Notes under the pieces: generated by a model
Databases searched by the model: none
What the model was told of the DNA's origin: nothing
What the model saw: only the letters and a program-made list of their open reading frames with translations
Position numbers and translations under genes: made by a program
Assembly: GCF_003003235.1 (NCBI RefSeq)
Contig: NZ_PVUE01000002.1
Coordinates: forward strand, 248,001-312,000
Direction: 5' to 3'
DNA: 64,000 nucleotides
Source: Antricoccus suffuscus
Lineage (GTDB): Bacteria; Actinomycetota; Actinomycetes; Mycobacteriales; Antricoccaceae
In this document: positions 8,872-18,340 of the stretch, one piece after another
Position numbering within the stretch: the first letter of the stretch is position 1
Layout: the number at the start of each line of letters is the position of its first letter

Positions 8872-10113
8872 ATGAGCAGCGTGAATTCTCCGCGCGATGT
8901 CGTCATCCTTGGCGCGACAGGCTCGATTGGTGCTCAGGCGATCGACGTGGCGTTGCGCAACCGCGACAAGTTCCGGGTCGTCGGGCTCAGCGCCTCGGGC
9001 CGACACCCCGCTTCTTTGGCGAGGGCGGCGTTCGACCTCGGCGTCGAGACGGTCGCGGTCGCTAACGGTACGGCGGTCGAGGACGTCGTACTCGGCATGT
9101 ACGCCGAAGCTCAGCGACGTCATCTGACTCCTGGCGACTACCGCATGCCCAAGATCATCGGTGGCCCCGAGTCGACCGCGCAAATCGCGTCCACACCCTG
9201 CGATGTCGTACTCAACGCGGTCGCCGGATCGGTGGGGTTGGCCGCGACCCTTGCCGCCCTAAAAGCCGGTACGACGCTTGCCTTGGCCAACAAGGAATCC
9301 CTGGTGGCGGGCGGACGACTCGTGCTCGACGCGGCCGCGCCCGGTCAGTTAGTCGCGGTCGACTCCGAACACTCTGCGATGGCGCAGTGCCTGCGCGCCG
9401 GCCGTGCCCAAGAGGTACGTCGCCTTATCCTCACCGCCAGCGGAGGTCCGTTCCGAGGCAAGTCTGCGGGCGACCTACAGGGGGTCACGCTCGAGCAGGC
9501 GCTGGCACACCCGACCTGGTCGATGGGCGTGTCCAACACGATCAACAGCGCGACGCTCGTCAACAAGGGGTTAGAGCTGATCGAGGCGCACCTGTTATTT
9601 GGAATCGCGCCCGAAGACATTACGGTGAGCGTGCATCCGCAGTCGATTGTGCACTCGATGGTGGAGTTCGCCGACGGATCGACCATCGCGCAGTGCTCGC
9701 CACCGGACATGCGACTGCCGATTGCGCTCGCGCTGGGGTGGCCGGACCGGGTCGCGGACGCGATACCACCGCTGGACTGGGCCCAGTCGCATTCGTGGAC
9801 GTTCGAGCCGCTCGACGACGCCGCATTCCCCGCCGTACGCCTCGCCCGAGACGTCGCGAAGGTCGGCGGCCTGGCGCCGGCGGTGTACAACGCGGCCAAC
9901 GAAGAGGCAATGGCCGCGTTTATAAGCGAACGCATAGGTTTTGCCGATATTGTCGCGGTCGTCGAAGAAGTGGTCGAGGCCGCGCACGCCGCGCGGAACC
10001 TCGCGGCAGATCCTGCGTCGTACAGCGACGTAGTCGAACTCGAGGTTTGGATCAGGGCATTGGCTTGTGAACACATCGCGCGGTACGCCGACCGGCGGAC
10101 GAGCCGCGGATGA
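8872..10113 (+). CDS. dxr: 1-deoxy-D-xylulose 5-phosphate reductoisomerase
   Basis: DXR is the second enzyme of the MEP isoprenoid pathway (NADPH, metal dependent). The 413-aa product has the Rossmann GATGSIGAQAIDV, the NKESLVAGG motif, SEHSAMAQCL at the metal/substrate site, and SVHPQSIVHSMVEF. It overlaps the next gene by four bases (ATGA at 10110). ispG, another MEP enzyme, follows two genes on, so dxr-rip-ispG is the usual actinobacterial cluster. Confidence 0.97.
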   Translation: MSSVNSPRDVVILGATGSIGAQAIDVALRNRDKFRVVGLSASGRHPASLARAAFDLGVETVAVANGTAVEDVVLGMYAEAQRRHLTPGDYRMPKIIGGPESTAQIASTPCDVVLNAVAGSVGLAATLAALKAGTTLALANKESLVAGGRLVLDAAAPGQLVAVDSEHSAMAQCLRAGRAQEVRRLILTASGGPFRGKSAGDLQGVTLEQALAHPTWSMGVSNTINSATLVNKGLELIEAHLLFGIAPEDITVSVHPQSIVHSMVEFADGSTIAQCSPPDMRLPIALALGWPDRVADAIPPLDWAQSHSWTFEPLDDAAFPAVRLARDVAKVGGLAPAVYNAANEEAMAAFISERIGFADIVAVVEEVVEAAHAARNLAADPASYSDVVELEVWIRALACEHIARYADRRTSRG

Positions 10114-11444
10114 TCTATGTCCTGGGCGTACTGCTGTTCATTGTCGGGCTGCTGTTTTCGGTCTGGTTCCACGAGCTCGGTCATTTCCTCACCGCGCGCG
10201 CATTCGGGATGCGCGCGAGCCAGTTCATGGTGGGATTCGGCCCGACCATCTGGTCCAAAAAAGTAGGCGAAACCGAGTACGGGCTCAAGTGGATCCCGCT
10301 CGGCGGTTATGTCCGCATCGTTGGGATGATCCCGCCTCCGAAACCGGACGCGCCAAAGGCATCCAGCCGAATCGGCAAGATGATCGAAGATATCCGGGCG
10401 CAGTCGTCCGCGGAACTCCAACCCGGCGACGAAACCCGTGCCTTCTACACCAAACCGTGGTGGCAGCGTGTCATTGTGATGGTCGCTGGCATCCTGCAGA
10501 ATCTGATCCTTGCCTTCATCCTGTTCGCGATCATCCTGTGCGGCATTGGCGTACAGCAGCCGTCGCTGACGGTCTCGTCGATCAGCGAATGCGTCCTGCC
10601 CGCGACCTCGAGCGTGAAGGACTGCAAGACGCCGATCGATTCCACTGGCAAGCCATGTCCCACAATTGGTCAAGGTGGCTGCGAGCTCCCTCCCGCTAGC
10701 CCGGCCGCCGACGCCGGATTCAGACCCGGCGACAAGATCAAGTCCATCAACGGCACGCCGACCGGCAACTGGGACGACGTACGCAACAAGATCCGCGTCT
10801 CGGCGGGCAAGGACCTCGACTTCGTCGTAGAACGGCACGGCAAAGCCGTCACGCTCGCCGTGACGCCGATGGAGAACAAGGTGGTCTCCGACAGCAACTC
10901 GAAAAAGTACGTCACCGTTGGCTTCCTCGGTATCTCGCCGACCACGCCACTGACGACGCAGTCCATCGCCGAAGTGCCGGGGCAGGTCGGGCATTTTCTG
11001 AGCCTATCGGCGCAGCGGCTGATCGAGATTCCACAGCGGGTGCCACAACTGATCGACGCCACATTCGGTAGCGCGAAGCGCGACCCCAACGGGCCGGTCG
11101 GGCTTGTCGGCGTAGGCCGTATTTCGGGTGAGATCTTCGACCTGCCGCAGTCGACGAGCGAGAAGATTGCGTACTTCCTGTCGTTGCTGGCCAGCCTGAA
11201 CATGGTTCTTTGCTTGTTCAACGTTGTACCGCTGTATCCGTTGGATGGCGGCCATGCCGCCGGCGCCCTCGCAGAAGGAGTGCGAAACGGGGTGCACCGG
11301 ATCCGTGGCAAACCGCGCGCTGGTGCACTCGATGTAGCCAAGATGATGCCCGTGGGCTACGTCATGGCGGTCGTGATCATCGCCTTCTCGGTGCTGCTGG
11401 TCGTCGCGGATATCGTCAACCCGGTCACGTTGATGAGCCAATAG
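10110..11444 (+). CDS. Site-2 intramembrane metalloprotease (Rip1/RseP family)
   Basis: The 444-aa protein has HELGH at residues 21-25 in the first membrane helix, the LDGGH motif near 377-381 in the third catalytic helix, and a PDZ domain around residues 190-260 (ADAGFRPGDKIKSINGTPTGNWDDV). These proteases cleave membrane-bound anti-sigma factors or other substrates after a first extracellular cut. The mycobacterial counterpart is Rip1. An insert around residues 155-190 contains four cysteines between the second helix and the PDZ region. Coupled to dxr by overlap. Confidence 0.95.
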   Translation: MIYVLGVLLFIVGLLFSVWFHELGHFLTARAFGMRASQFMVGFGPTIWSKKVGETEYGLKWIPLGGYVRIVGMIPPPKPDAPKASSRIGKMIEDIRAQSSAELQPGDETRAFYTKPWWQRVIVMVAGILQNLILAFILFAIILCGIGVQQPSLTVSSISECVLPATSSVKDCKTPIDSTGKPCPTIGQGGCELPPASPAADAGFRPGDKIKSINGTPTGNWDDVRNKIRVSAGKDLDFVVERHGKAVTLAVTPMENKVVSDSNSKKYVTVGFLGISPTTPLTTQSIAEVPGQVGHFLSLSAQRLIEIPQRVPQLIDATFGSAKRDPNGPVGLVGVGRISGEIFDLPQSTSEKIAYFLSLLASLNMVLCLFNVVPLYPLDGGHAAGALAEGVRNGVHRIRGKPRAGALDVAKMMPVGYVMAVVIIAFSVLLVVADIVNPVTLMSQ

Positions 11445-11502
11445 TGCTGGGCGTGAGCTCTCGGGTCTGCCGATGTGTCGGGACGAGAAGTAGCATGAGG
11501 TC

Positions 11503-12657
11503 ATGAGTTCAATCAACCTCGGGATGCCCGAGTTACCGCCTCCGACACTCGCCCCACGCAGGGCGAGCCGCCAGATCGATGTGGGCGGGGTCCTGGTGGG
11601 CGGCGGAGCGCCAGTGTCGGTGCAGTCGATGACGACGACGGTGACCGCCGACATCAACTCGACGCTCCAGCAGATCGCGGAGCTCACCGCCGCAGGATGC
11701 CAGATTGTGCGGGTCGCCGTACCCAGCCAGGACGACGCCGACGCGCTCGCCGCGATCGCCAAAAAGTCGCAGATCCCGGTCATTGCTGATATCCACTTCC
11801 AGCCTAAGTACGTGTTCGCCGCGATCGACGCCGGCTGCGCGGCGGTCCGGGTCAACCCGGGCAACATCAAGGCATTTGATGACAAGGTCGCCGAAATTGC
11901 CCGTGCCGCCAACGACTCCGGTACGCCGATCCGCATTGGCGTCAACGCCGGCAGCCTCGACAAGCGGTTACTAGAGAAGTATGGGAAGGCGACGCCCGAG
12001 GCGCTTGTCGAGTCGGCGCTCTGGGAATGTTCGCTGTTCGAAGAACACGGTTTCCGCGACATCAAGATCTCGGTCAAGCATCACGATCCGGTGGTGATGG
12101 TGCGCGCCTACCAGCTGCTTGCGGAGCAATGCGACTATCCGCTGCACCTCGGAGTGACCGAGGCCGGTCCGGCGTTCCAGGGCACCATCAAGTCGGCCGT
12201 CGCGTTCGGTGCGTTGCTGAGCCAGGGCATCGGCGACACGATCCGAGTGTCGCTGTCCGCGCCGCCGGTCGAGGAGGTCAAGGTCGGACTCCAGATTCTC
12301 GAGTCGCTGAATTTGCGCAAACGTGGCCTTGAGATCGTCTCCTGCCCGTCGTGTGGGCGCGCCCAAGTCGATGTCTACTCACTCGCCGACCGCGTGACCG
12401 CCGGGCTCGAAGGGCTCAAGGTGCCGCTACGGGTCGCCGTAATGGGCTGCGTCGTCAACGGACCCGGCGAGGCCAGAGAGGCCGACCTGGGGGTCGCTTC
12501 AGGCAACGGCAAGGGTCAGATATTCGTTAAGGGCGAGGTCATCAAGACCGTGCCCGAATCCGAGATTGTCGAGACTCTCATTGAGGAGGCGATGCGGCTC
12601 GCCGATGAGATGGGTACCGATGTCGAGTCCGGCGAACCGTCCGTCAGCGTCTCCTAG
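11503..12657 (+). CDS. ispG: 4-hydroxy-3-methylbut-2-enyl diphosphate synthase (flavodoxin)
   Basis: IspG (GcpE) performs the penultimate MEP-pathway step using a [4Fe-4S] cluster. The 384-aa protein shows the TIM-barrel start with [20 protein letters not shown], and the cluster cysteines in [11 protein letters not shown] and [11 protein letters not shown]. The C-terminal tail is slightly extended. The next gene begins at the base immediately after its stop. Confidence 0.97.
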   Translation: MSSINLGMPELPPPTLAPRRASRQIDVGGVLVGGGAPVSVQSMTTTVTADINSTLQQIAELTAAGCQIVRVAVPSQDDADALAAIAKKSQIPVIADIHFQPKYVFAAIDAGCAAVRVNPGNIKAFDDKVAEIARAANDSGTPIRIGVNAGSLDKRLLEKYGKATPEALVESALWECSLFEEHGFRDIKISVKHHDPVVMVRAYQLLAEQCDYPLHLGVTEAGPAFQGTIKSAVAFGALLSQGIGDTIRVSLSAPPVEEVKVGLQILESLNLRKRGLEIVSCPSCGRAQVDVYSLADRVTAGLEGLKVPLRVAVMGCVVNGPGEAREADLGVASGNGKGQIFVKGEVIKTVPESEIVETLIEEAMRLADEMGTDVESGEPSVSVS

Positions 12658-12658
12658 C

Positions 12659-13498
12659 GTGTTAGGTATCGGTCAGGCGCGTGTCCTCGGCGCCGCGGAT
12701 AGTCGAGCAGTACGCCGAGTGCTCGCGATAGACCCAGTCGAATCGGTGCTGGTCGGCTCGCGGATGACCGATGGCGGAATTGATCCACGTCAGCTTGGCG
12801 GAAAGCTATGGGGCTTCGGCGGGATGCATCTCGAGTCGATCTGCCTGTCCGGCGCCAACCTGATCCCGATCCAAGCCGGGCGCACCGCCGTACGCTCGTA
12901 CGCCGAGCTCGCGCTCCAGGAGGGGCGCCGTTGCTCGTCGATTGTCGGCGATTCCAGCGCCGTACACCAACTGTGGGACATCCTCGAGGAGCACTGGGGA
13001 CTCGCTCGCGCCATCCGCTGGCATCAACCGCTGATGAGCACTGCGCAACCGTCGTTGGTGACACCGGACCCGGGCGTTCGGCTTGCGACTAGCGCTGACT
13101 TCGCGGTCTTGTTTCCGGCCGCGGTCGCGATGTTCAACGAAGAGATCGGGATATCACCCATGGGCGCCGACGGCGGGGCGAGTTATCGTCGCCGCGTCCA
13201 CGAACTCATCGAACAGCAGCGCTGCTACCTGCGGATCGATGACGGCCGGGTCAGCTTCAAGGCTGAGCTCGGCGCGGTAGCCGGCGGAGTGACGCAGATC
13301 CAAGGCGTCTGGGTCGACCCGGCGCTGCGCGGGCAGGGACTGGGCCGTAGGGGCACCGGCGCCGTCGTCGACCACAGCCTGCAGCGCGGGGCCAGTGTTG
13401 TCAGCCTCTACGTCAACGACTTCAACGTCGCGGCTCAGAAGGCTTATACGGCCATCGGATTCCGCACGGTCGGAGAGTTCGCGTCAGTGTTGTTCTAG
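12659..13498 (+). CDS. DUF4081-GNAT acetyltransferase fusion
   Basis: The 279-aa protein starts at GTG one base after ispG. The N-terminal about 110 residues match the DUF4081 module (GGKLWGFGGMHLESICLSGANLIP), the C-terminal part is a GNAT fold with QIQGVWVDPALRGQGLGRRG as the acetyl-CoA pyrophosphate loop and VNDFNVAAQKAYTAIGF near the end. This fusion is found next to ispG in many Actinobacteria. The substrate is unknown. Confidence 0.88.
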   Translation: MLGIGQARVLGAADSRAVRRVLAIDPVESVLVGSRMTDGGIDPRQLGGKLWGFGGMHLESICLSGANLIPIQAGRTAVRSYAELALQEGRRCSSIVGDSSAVHQLWDILEEHWGLARAIRWHQPLMSTAQPSLVTPDPGVRLATSADFAVLFPAAVAMFNEEIGISPMGADGGASYRRRVHELIEQQRCYLRIDDGRVSFKAELGAVAGGVTQIQGVWVDPALRGQGLGRRGTGAVVDHSLQRGASVVSLYVNDFNVAAQKAYTAIGFRTVGEFASVLF

Positions 13499-13547
13499 CG
13501 CGGGCGACGCGCCTGGTGCTGCGGCCGGACAAGACAACTTGTGCGGC

Positions 13548-14489
13548 TCATCCAGGACGGTGGGAGAGTTCCTCGATCGAGGTGACCGTGTGACTGAGCG
13601 GGTGTGCGTCGCTCTTGCCGCAGGACTCCGGCCGCGCCGGATCTAACCGGTGGGTCTCGACGCCGCAGCGAAACATCCGGCCCGTCGACGTCCGCGCAAC
13701 CACACCGGTCGTGTCGCAGTCGACGTATTCCTCGGTGCAGGTCACGGCGTCGATCCCGCTCAACGAATGCATCGTTCGTATGGCAATGTCGGCCGCCTGC
13801 AACGGACGCTCATAGCGGCTCAGACCACGCAACAGATGCGGGATGACCTCAGAGTTGCGGGCGGCGTCGTACATCTCGCGGGCGGTGCCGCCGTCGAGTC
13901 GTGCGTAGACCGCTCCGAGCGGAAGCATTAGCGCCGTCGGCGAGAATCGGTGCCCACCTAGGTGACTGCACTCCCACACGAGACCTGGCAACTCGCGACC
14001 GAGGTCGGCGGCGATCGGGCGACCGCCGATAGCGCAGCAACGGTCTCGTTTGGCGTGCGCGCATACCAACGCGACAGGTTCGCCGAGGGTCACGGCCGAA
14101 GTGTGCAGCGCGAGTAGATCGCCGCTGTCAAAGGAATCCCATTCGAGGTGCAGCAAATCGTCAGGATCGTCGAGGGAGAGCTTGACGAGTGCTCGGTGTG
14201 GTGTGACGGTCGCGGCAAAGACGGTTCGTCCGGAGGCGTGAGCGCGGTCTGCGACGCGTCCAGGCCGGCGCATCATCAGTGCTTTGACCGCGTGCTGGTC
14301 GCAGAGATGTTTCAGGGCCGCGGTCAGTTTGTCGTCAAGGTCGTTCTCGATTACCGCGTCCCGGCCCCACGCGCCGGAGTGTTCGATCACCAAATAGCGA
14401 CGCGCGGGACCCGCTGTTGCGGCATGCGGCTCGGCGAGCGCGAGGGAACGGATCGCGCAGCGTTGTTCGTCGGTGACCGGCTCGGTCAT
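13548..14489 (-). CDS. Sucrase/ferredoxin-like (Suc_Fer-like) protein
   Basis: The protein has 313 aa. It contains CAHAKRDRCCAIGGRPIAADL followed by WECSHLGGHRFSPTALMLP, the thioredoxin-like [2Fe-2S] ferredoxin signature of the Suc_Fer-like family (cysteines of CxHxxRDxCC and the HLGGHRF motif). The role in bacteria is not established. Its start overlaps the stop of the upstream gene by four bases, so both belong to one reverse-strand unit. Confidence 0.85.
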   Translation of the reverse strand: MTEPVTDEQRCAIRSLALAEPHAATAGPARRYLVIEHSGAWGRDAVIENDLDDKLTAALKHLCDQHAVKALMMRRPGRVADRAHASGRTVFAATVTPHRALVKLSLDDPDDLLHLEWDSFDSGDLLALHTSAVTLGEPVALVCAHAKRDRCCAIGGRPIAADLGRELPGLVWECSHLGGHRFSPTALMLPLGAVYARLDGGTAREMYDAARNSEVIPHLLRGLSRYERPLQAADIAIRTMHSLSGIDAVTCTEEYVDCDTTGVVARTSTGRMFRCGVETHRLDPARPESCGKSDAHPLSHTVTSIEELSHRPG

Positions 14490-15154
14490 TGCGTGAGGTC
14501 TCCTTCAGGGGCGTTGTCGACCTGGATCCGCAGCGAGGTAGCGGCGGTCACGGCGTCGTCGAGAATTCGCCGTTTGGGGGTCGGCACGGGCACATGTGCG
14601 GTGTGCTCGACCGACCGTGACCACGATAGTGCGGGCCGGCCGAGAAGGTCGTCGATGAGCGGACGATCTCCACCCGTGATCAGCAGATCCAGCGGTCCGA
14701 CGTCGGAAAATACTCGCTGCGCGGCGGTCTCAGCGGACTTGACCAGCTTGTCGGCCTGGTTGGCGCGCCGCCGCGCGAACCGCTGCTGGCTCTGCCCGCC
14801 GGCCGCCGTCCGGCCTTGCACGTAGGTGCTTCCAGTCTTACTGGCTCGTACGTCGAGCTCGGCACCGTCCATGTCGACTAACCCGAGTGAGAAGCCGCCC
14901 CGGCGCACCAGAATGACCGCGGCGTGGTGCGGCGGGGCACACGCGGTCACGATGTCCTCAATGCCATGGCCCGGCCCGGGGTCGGCGACGGCCAGCGCAT
15001 CCCACGCACCGGTGACCTGCGCCGACCCGCCTCGGCTAGTGGTAGCGATCAATGTGTGCTCGGCGTACTCCAACGAGACAATGTCGCCATTGCGGGTCAC
15101 GAACCTGCGTAGCCAGCCTGCTAGCCGTCCGAACGGCACCTCGACACTACTCAT
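14486..15154 (-). CDS. acVLRF1-family peptidyl-tRNA hydrolase
   Basis: The 222-aa protein carries TGSTYVQGRTAAGGQSQQRF followed by ARRR, the hallmark of the actinobacterial VLRF1 release-factor-like family. The fold is related to eRF1 domain 2, in which a glutamine positions water to hydrolyse peptidyl-tRNA. The family is thought to act in rescue of stalled 50S-peptidyl-tRNA complexes. It overlaps the DUF4439 gene upstream by 8 nt and the Suc_Fer gene downstream by 4 nt. Confidence 0.88.
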   Translation of the reverse strand: MSSVEVPFGRLAGWLRRFVTRNGDIVSLEYAEHTLIATTSRGGSAQVTGAWDALAVADPGPGHGIEDIVTACAPPHHAAVILVRRGGFSLGLVDMDGAELDVRASKTGSTYVQGRTAAGGQSQQRFARRRANQADKLVKSAETAAQRVFSDVGPLDLLITGGDRPLIDDLLGRPALSWSRSVEHTAHVPVPTPKRRILDDAVTAATSLRIQVDNAPEGDLTQ

Positions 15155-15587
15155 CGAAGCCTGGGAATGCCTGAGTCGTGGCCTGGGTGCCAGAGACGAC
15201 TTGCCGCCAGCGCAGCGCCTGGGTTGCCGCGTCGATCAACGAGTCGACCGCGAGCGTGCGTACGTCGAGGTCTGTCGACCGGCCGAGCACATACCGCCAC
15301 GCCGCCGCCACCTTGTCCTCGAGCATCCCGGCGACCTCGATGGCGTCGGTGGGGTTAGTCACTGGCTTGGGAAGTTGATAGGCCGGCTCGCTCGGGTCAG
15401 GGACCGCGCCCGCGGCGACGAGAAGGGTCTGGATCGCGTCTCTGCGCTGCCGATGCCGTAACTCGACGGAGGCGACCTGATCTTGGCGCTGGACGGCGGC
15501 GTGCGCACCGATGTCGCCGTACGCCCAGATGATCGCGTGTTCGGCCCGAAGCGCCGCCTGCAGCGCGTCGACCTGCTCTTTGCTCAT
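15147..15587 (-). CDS. DUF4439 ferritin-like protein
   Basis: The protein has 146 aa and is almost fully helical: four helices with LQAALRAEHAIIWAYGDIGAH, VELRHRQRRDAIQTLL, MLEDKVAAAWRYVL and SLIDAATQALRWRQV. The E...H pattern in helix 1 and ExxH-like pattern in helix 2 (ELRHRQ) recall ferritin-like DUF4439 proteins. The ATG at MSKEQ was chosen; the upstream extension is antisense to the next gene and Arg/Ser-rich. Function unknown. Confidence 0.75.
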   Translation of the reverse strand: MSKEQVDALQAALRAEHAIIWAYGDIGAHAAVQRQDQVASVELRHRQRRDAIQTLLVAAGAVPDPSEPAYQLPKPVTNPTDAIEVAGMLEDKVAAAWRYVLGRSTDLDVRTLAVDSLIDAATQALRWRQVVSGTQATTQAFPGFDE

Positions 15588-15606
15588 TGAGCACCAACCG
15601 CGGTGC

Positions 15607-16107
15607 TCATCCCAGCACCACGAGGTGACACGCGTGACTGGCGGCGATAGACCCGAGAAGTGGCGCGCGCTGCGCTTTGATGGTGGTCGCGAGCGTGGTG
15701 GTCTGCTGTTGCGTCGCGGTCTCCAATGCGCGGAGCTCGACGAGGACACCGGCCGGGTCGACGGGTTTCGCCGAACCCGCAGGGCCTGAAGGTTCCGACG
15801 AACGGCTTGCGGCCGGAGGCTTCCGCGCCATCGCCGCGGCGAGTGCGTCGACATGCTTGACGGACTCCGCATGCAGCGGCGTCAGCAGCGGCACCAAGGT
15901 TGGTGCGGCCGCCAGCGCGGCGGCGTACTTGTCTCTGAGGGTGGTGTGCGACGTGAGCACCGCCTCGAGCGGGTCGGGCGCTTTCTTCGTATTTACGTCC
16001 TCGCCAGCCGGTCGACCGGTGCACGCCGTCACGATCATCACGCACGAAGCCGCGGCGGCAAACAGAAAGCTGCGCCGCGACGCTGGGGAACTGGCGGAGG
16101 GGAGCAT
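15607..16107 (-). CDS. Small lipoprotein, helical
   Basis: The 166-aa protein has a Tat-like or Sec signal (SRRSFLFAAAASCVMIVTAC) with a VTAC lipobox, so it is probably a lipid-anchored exported protein. The mature part is Ala-rich and helical with a Pro/Ser-rich linker. Starting 19 nt upstream of the ferritin-like DUF4439 gene, it may work with it, as DUF4439 proteins are often twin genes or fused to such lipoprotein domains. The start at MLPSAS has GGAGGGG upstream. Confidence 0.7.
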   Translation of the reverse strand: MLPSASSPASRRSFLFAAAASCVMIVTACTGRPAGEDVNTKKAPDPLEAVLTSHTTLRDKYAAALAAAPTLVPLLTPLHAESVKHVDALAAAMARKPPAASRSSEPSGPAGSAKPVDPAGVLVELRALETATQQQTTTLATTIKAQRAPLLGSIAASHACHLVVLG

Positions 16108-16215
16108 CGCGACAAGTTTGCCACCAACCGGGTTTCCGTATTCGCCGGGCACGCCGGTAGGCTACGGCGCACAATTGCGTACGCGGTGCGCATCCACAAT
16201 TGCTAGGAGTGAGCA

Positions 16216-16770
16216 GTGCGATCAGACTCAAAGTCTCCCCAGGCTTCCTCCGGCCGCGACCGAGAGCAATTCGGCGCGATAGTCGGCCCCGTCGTGACCG
16301 GTTCGGGTTTCGACCTCGACGATCTGGCGGTGAGCCAGGCCGGTCGTCGTACGGTCGTCAAGGTCGTCGTCGACGGCGATAACGGTGTCTCACTCGACGA
16401 CATCGCCGCGATGAGCCGCGCGATCTCGGCGGCCCTCGACGATCGCGATGACGACATCGGCAGCGCGCCGTACACGCTCGAAGTGACATCGCCCGGCGTA
16501 GATCGTCCCCTGACGACGCCGCGACATTGGAAGCGCGCCACCGGTCGACTGGTCGCGTGTACGACGGAGGGCAATCCGATCCAAGGGCGAGTCATGTCTG
16601 TGCAGGACGAGCAGGTGACGCTGGATGTAGATGGCGCGCAGCGGTGCTATACGGTCGACGGTCTGTCACCAGGAAAAGTCCAGGTTGAGTTCGCAAAGGC
16701 ACCGAAGCAGCCCAAAGCACCTAAGATGCCCAAAGAGCCTAAGAAACAGAAGAAGCCGAAGGGTTCCTAA
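16216..16770 (+). CDS. rimP: Ribosome maturation factor RimP
   Basis: RimP assists 30S assembly. The 184-aa product (GTG start) has the DUF150 pattern: [33 protein letters not shown] and [16 protein letters not shown] lysine/proline-rich tail ([19 protein letters not shown]) extends beyond the family core and probably binds rRNA. It heads the rimP-nusA-ylxR-infB-rbfA group. Confidence 0.95.
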   Translation: MRSDSKSPQASSGRDREQFGAIVGPVVTGSGFDLDDLAVSQAGRRTVVKVVVDGDNGVSLDDIAAMSRAISAALDDRDDDIGSAPYTLEVTSPGVDRPLTTPRHWKRATGRLVACTTEGNPIQGRVMSVQDEQVTLDVDGAQRCYTVDGLSPGKVQVEFAKAPKQPKAPKMPKEPKKQKKPKGS

Positions 16771-16781
16771 GGGGAAGTGCC

Positions 16782-17789
16782 ATGAACGTAGACATTTCGG
16801 CGTTACGCGCAATCGAGCGTGAGAAGGACATTTCCTTTGAGACGGTGCTGTCGGCAATTGAGACCGCGCTGCTATCGGCGTACCGGCATACCGACGGGGC
16901 ACAGGCTCGTGCCCGGATCGAGATCGACCGCAAAAGCGGCCTCGTCCAGGTGATGGTCCAGGAGACCGACGTAGAAGGCAACGTCACGCGCGAGTGGGAC
17001 GATACGCCCGACGACTTTGGCCGAATCGCTGCGATGACGGCAAAACAGGTTATCTTGCAGCGGCTGCGCGAGGCCGAACAAGAGCACACGTTCGGCGAGT
17101 TTTCCGGCCGTGAGGGTGACCTGGTCGGCGGCGTAGTCGAAGCGGACGCGATGCGCAATCAACGCGGCGTCGTCGCCGTACGACTGACCCCGAAGCTGGA
17201 GGCGGCGCTGCCGCAGTCCGAGCAGGTGCCCGGCGAGGACTACACGCACGGCACCCGGCTCAAGGTGCTCATGGTGTCGATCGTGCGCGGGATGCGCGGG
17301 CCTCAGGTGACCGTCAGCCGTAGCCATCCCAACCTGGTGCGCAAGTTATTCGCGCTAGAAGTACCGGAGATCGCCGACGGGACCGTCGAGATCATCTCCA
17401 TCGCCCGCGAAGCCGGTCACCGCACAAAGATCGCCGTGGTATCTCACTCGCCGGACGTCAGCGCTAAGGGCGCGTGTATCGGTGAGATGGGTGCGCGCGT
17501 TCGTCATGTGATGAGCGAACTGAACGGCGAGAAGATCGACATCGTCGACTACTCCGAGGACCCGGCCGAGTTCGTGGCCAGCGCGTTGTCGCCGTCGCAG
17601 GTCGTCGCCGTACACGTCACCGACCGGTTCGCGCGCGCGGCACGCGTGATCGTCCCGGACTTCCAGCTGTCCCTGGCGATCGGTCGCGAAGGCCAGAACG
17701 CGAGGCTCGCGGCGCGACTTACCGGCTGGCGGATCGACATCCGCAGCGACGCCGAGGTGGAGAGCGCCGTACCGGAGGAGCAGGCCTAG
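16782..17789 (+). CDS. nusA: Transcription termination/antitermination factor NusA
   Basis: The 335-aa protein has the N-terminal RNAP-binding domain, an S1 domain around residues 110-180 and two KH domains ([19 protein letters not shown] and [19 protein letters not shown]). The C-terminal acidic repeats of the Escherichia coli protein are absent, as is normal in Actinobacteria. It starts 11 nt after rimP. Confidence 0.97.
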   Translation: MNVDISALRAIEREKDISFETVLSAIETALLSAYRHTDGAQARARIEIDRKSGLVQVMVQETDVEGNVTREWDDTPDDFGRIAAMTAKQVILQRLREAEQEHTFGEFSGREGDLVGGVVEADAMRNQRGVVAVRLTPKLEAALPQSEQVPGEDYTHGTRLKVLMVSIVRGMRGPQVTVSRSHPNLVRKLFALEVPEIADGTVEIISIAREAGHRTKIAVVSHSPDVSAKGACIGEMGARVRHVMSELNGEKIDIVDYSEDPAEFVASALSPSQVVAVHVTDRFARAARVIVPDFQLSLAIGREGQNARLAARLTGWRIDIRSDAEVESAVPEEQA

Positions 17790-17897
17790 AGTCGCCCGCC
17801 GTTCGCGGCAGACAACCTCCTTCGCCTTGAAGGCGGACTCAGGGTACGATGAAATGCGGTATTGCGCCTGTTGTCGTCCCGCCCACCGGAGTGCTTT

Positions 17898-18167
17898 GTG
17901 AACGCTCGCACCTGCGTGGGTTGTCGACGGCGGGCCGATGCCGACGATTTGATGCGCATTGTCGTTGATCGGACCGCTTCGGCGCTCGTCGCCGTTGTCG
18001 ATCGACGTCGATGTCGGCCGGGCCGCGGGGCACACCTGCATCCGGCACGTGACTGTTTCGATCAAGCCGTACGACGCAGAGCGTTTCCGCGAGCCCTCCG
18101 GGTAACCGGCGCACTCGACGTACAGGCCGTCGAAGAAGCAATCGGGCATCATCTCGCGCCCAACTAG
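17898..18167 (+). CDS. ylxR: YlxR-family RNA-binding protein
   Basis: The 89-aa protein starts at GTG (NARTCVGCRRRADADDLMRIV), the classic DUF448/YlxR opening, followed by GRGAHLHPARDCFDQAVRRRAF. YlxR binds RNA and has been linked to transcription regulation and RNase P in Bacillus; here the nusA-ylxR-infB order supports the call. There is 173 nt to infB. Confidence 0.93.
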   Translation: MNARTCVGCRRRADADDLMRIVVDRTASALVAVVDRRRCRPGRGAHLHPARDCFDQAVRRRAFPRALRVTGALDVQAVEEAIGHHLAPN

Positions 18168-18340
18168 CACCCTCGTTAAAAGCACGCCTCAACAGCACCG
18201 GAAGGTCGGAACTGGTATGGACAAGCAATGAGCAAGGCGTCCCGATGAAGGCAACCCGATGAAGCAGCAGCGATGACTGTGTTTCATAACTAAAAAACGA
18301 GGTCGCGGAAACCCGCTGCGGCTTCGAGACTAGGAGACCC

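Noticed and set aside
9345-10994. A 549-codon open frame on the reverse strand
   Set aside because: It lies antisense to dxr and the site-2 protease, both with full catalytic motifs; the frame is open because of third-position GC bias.
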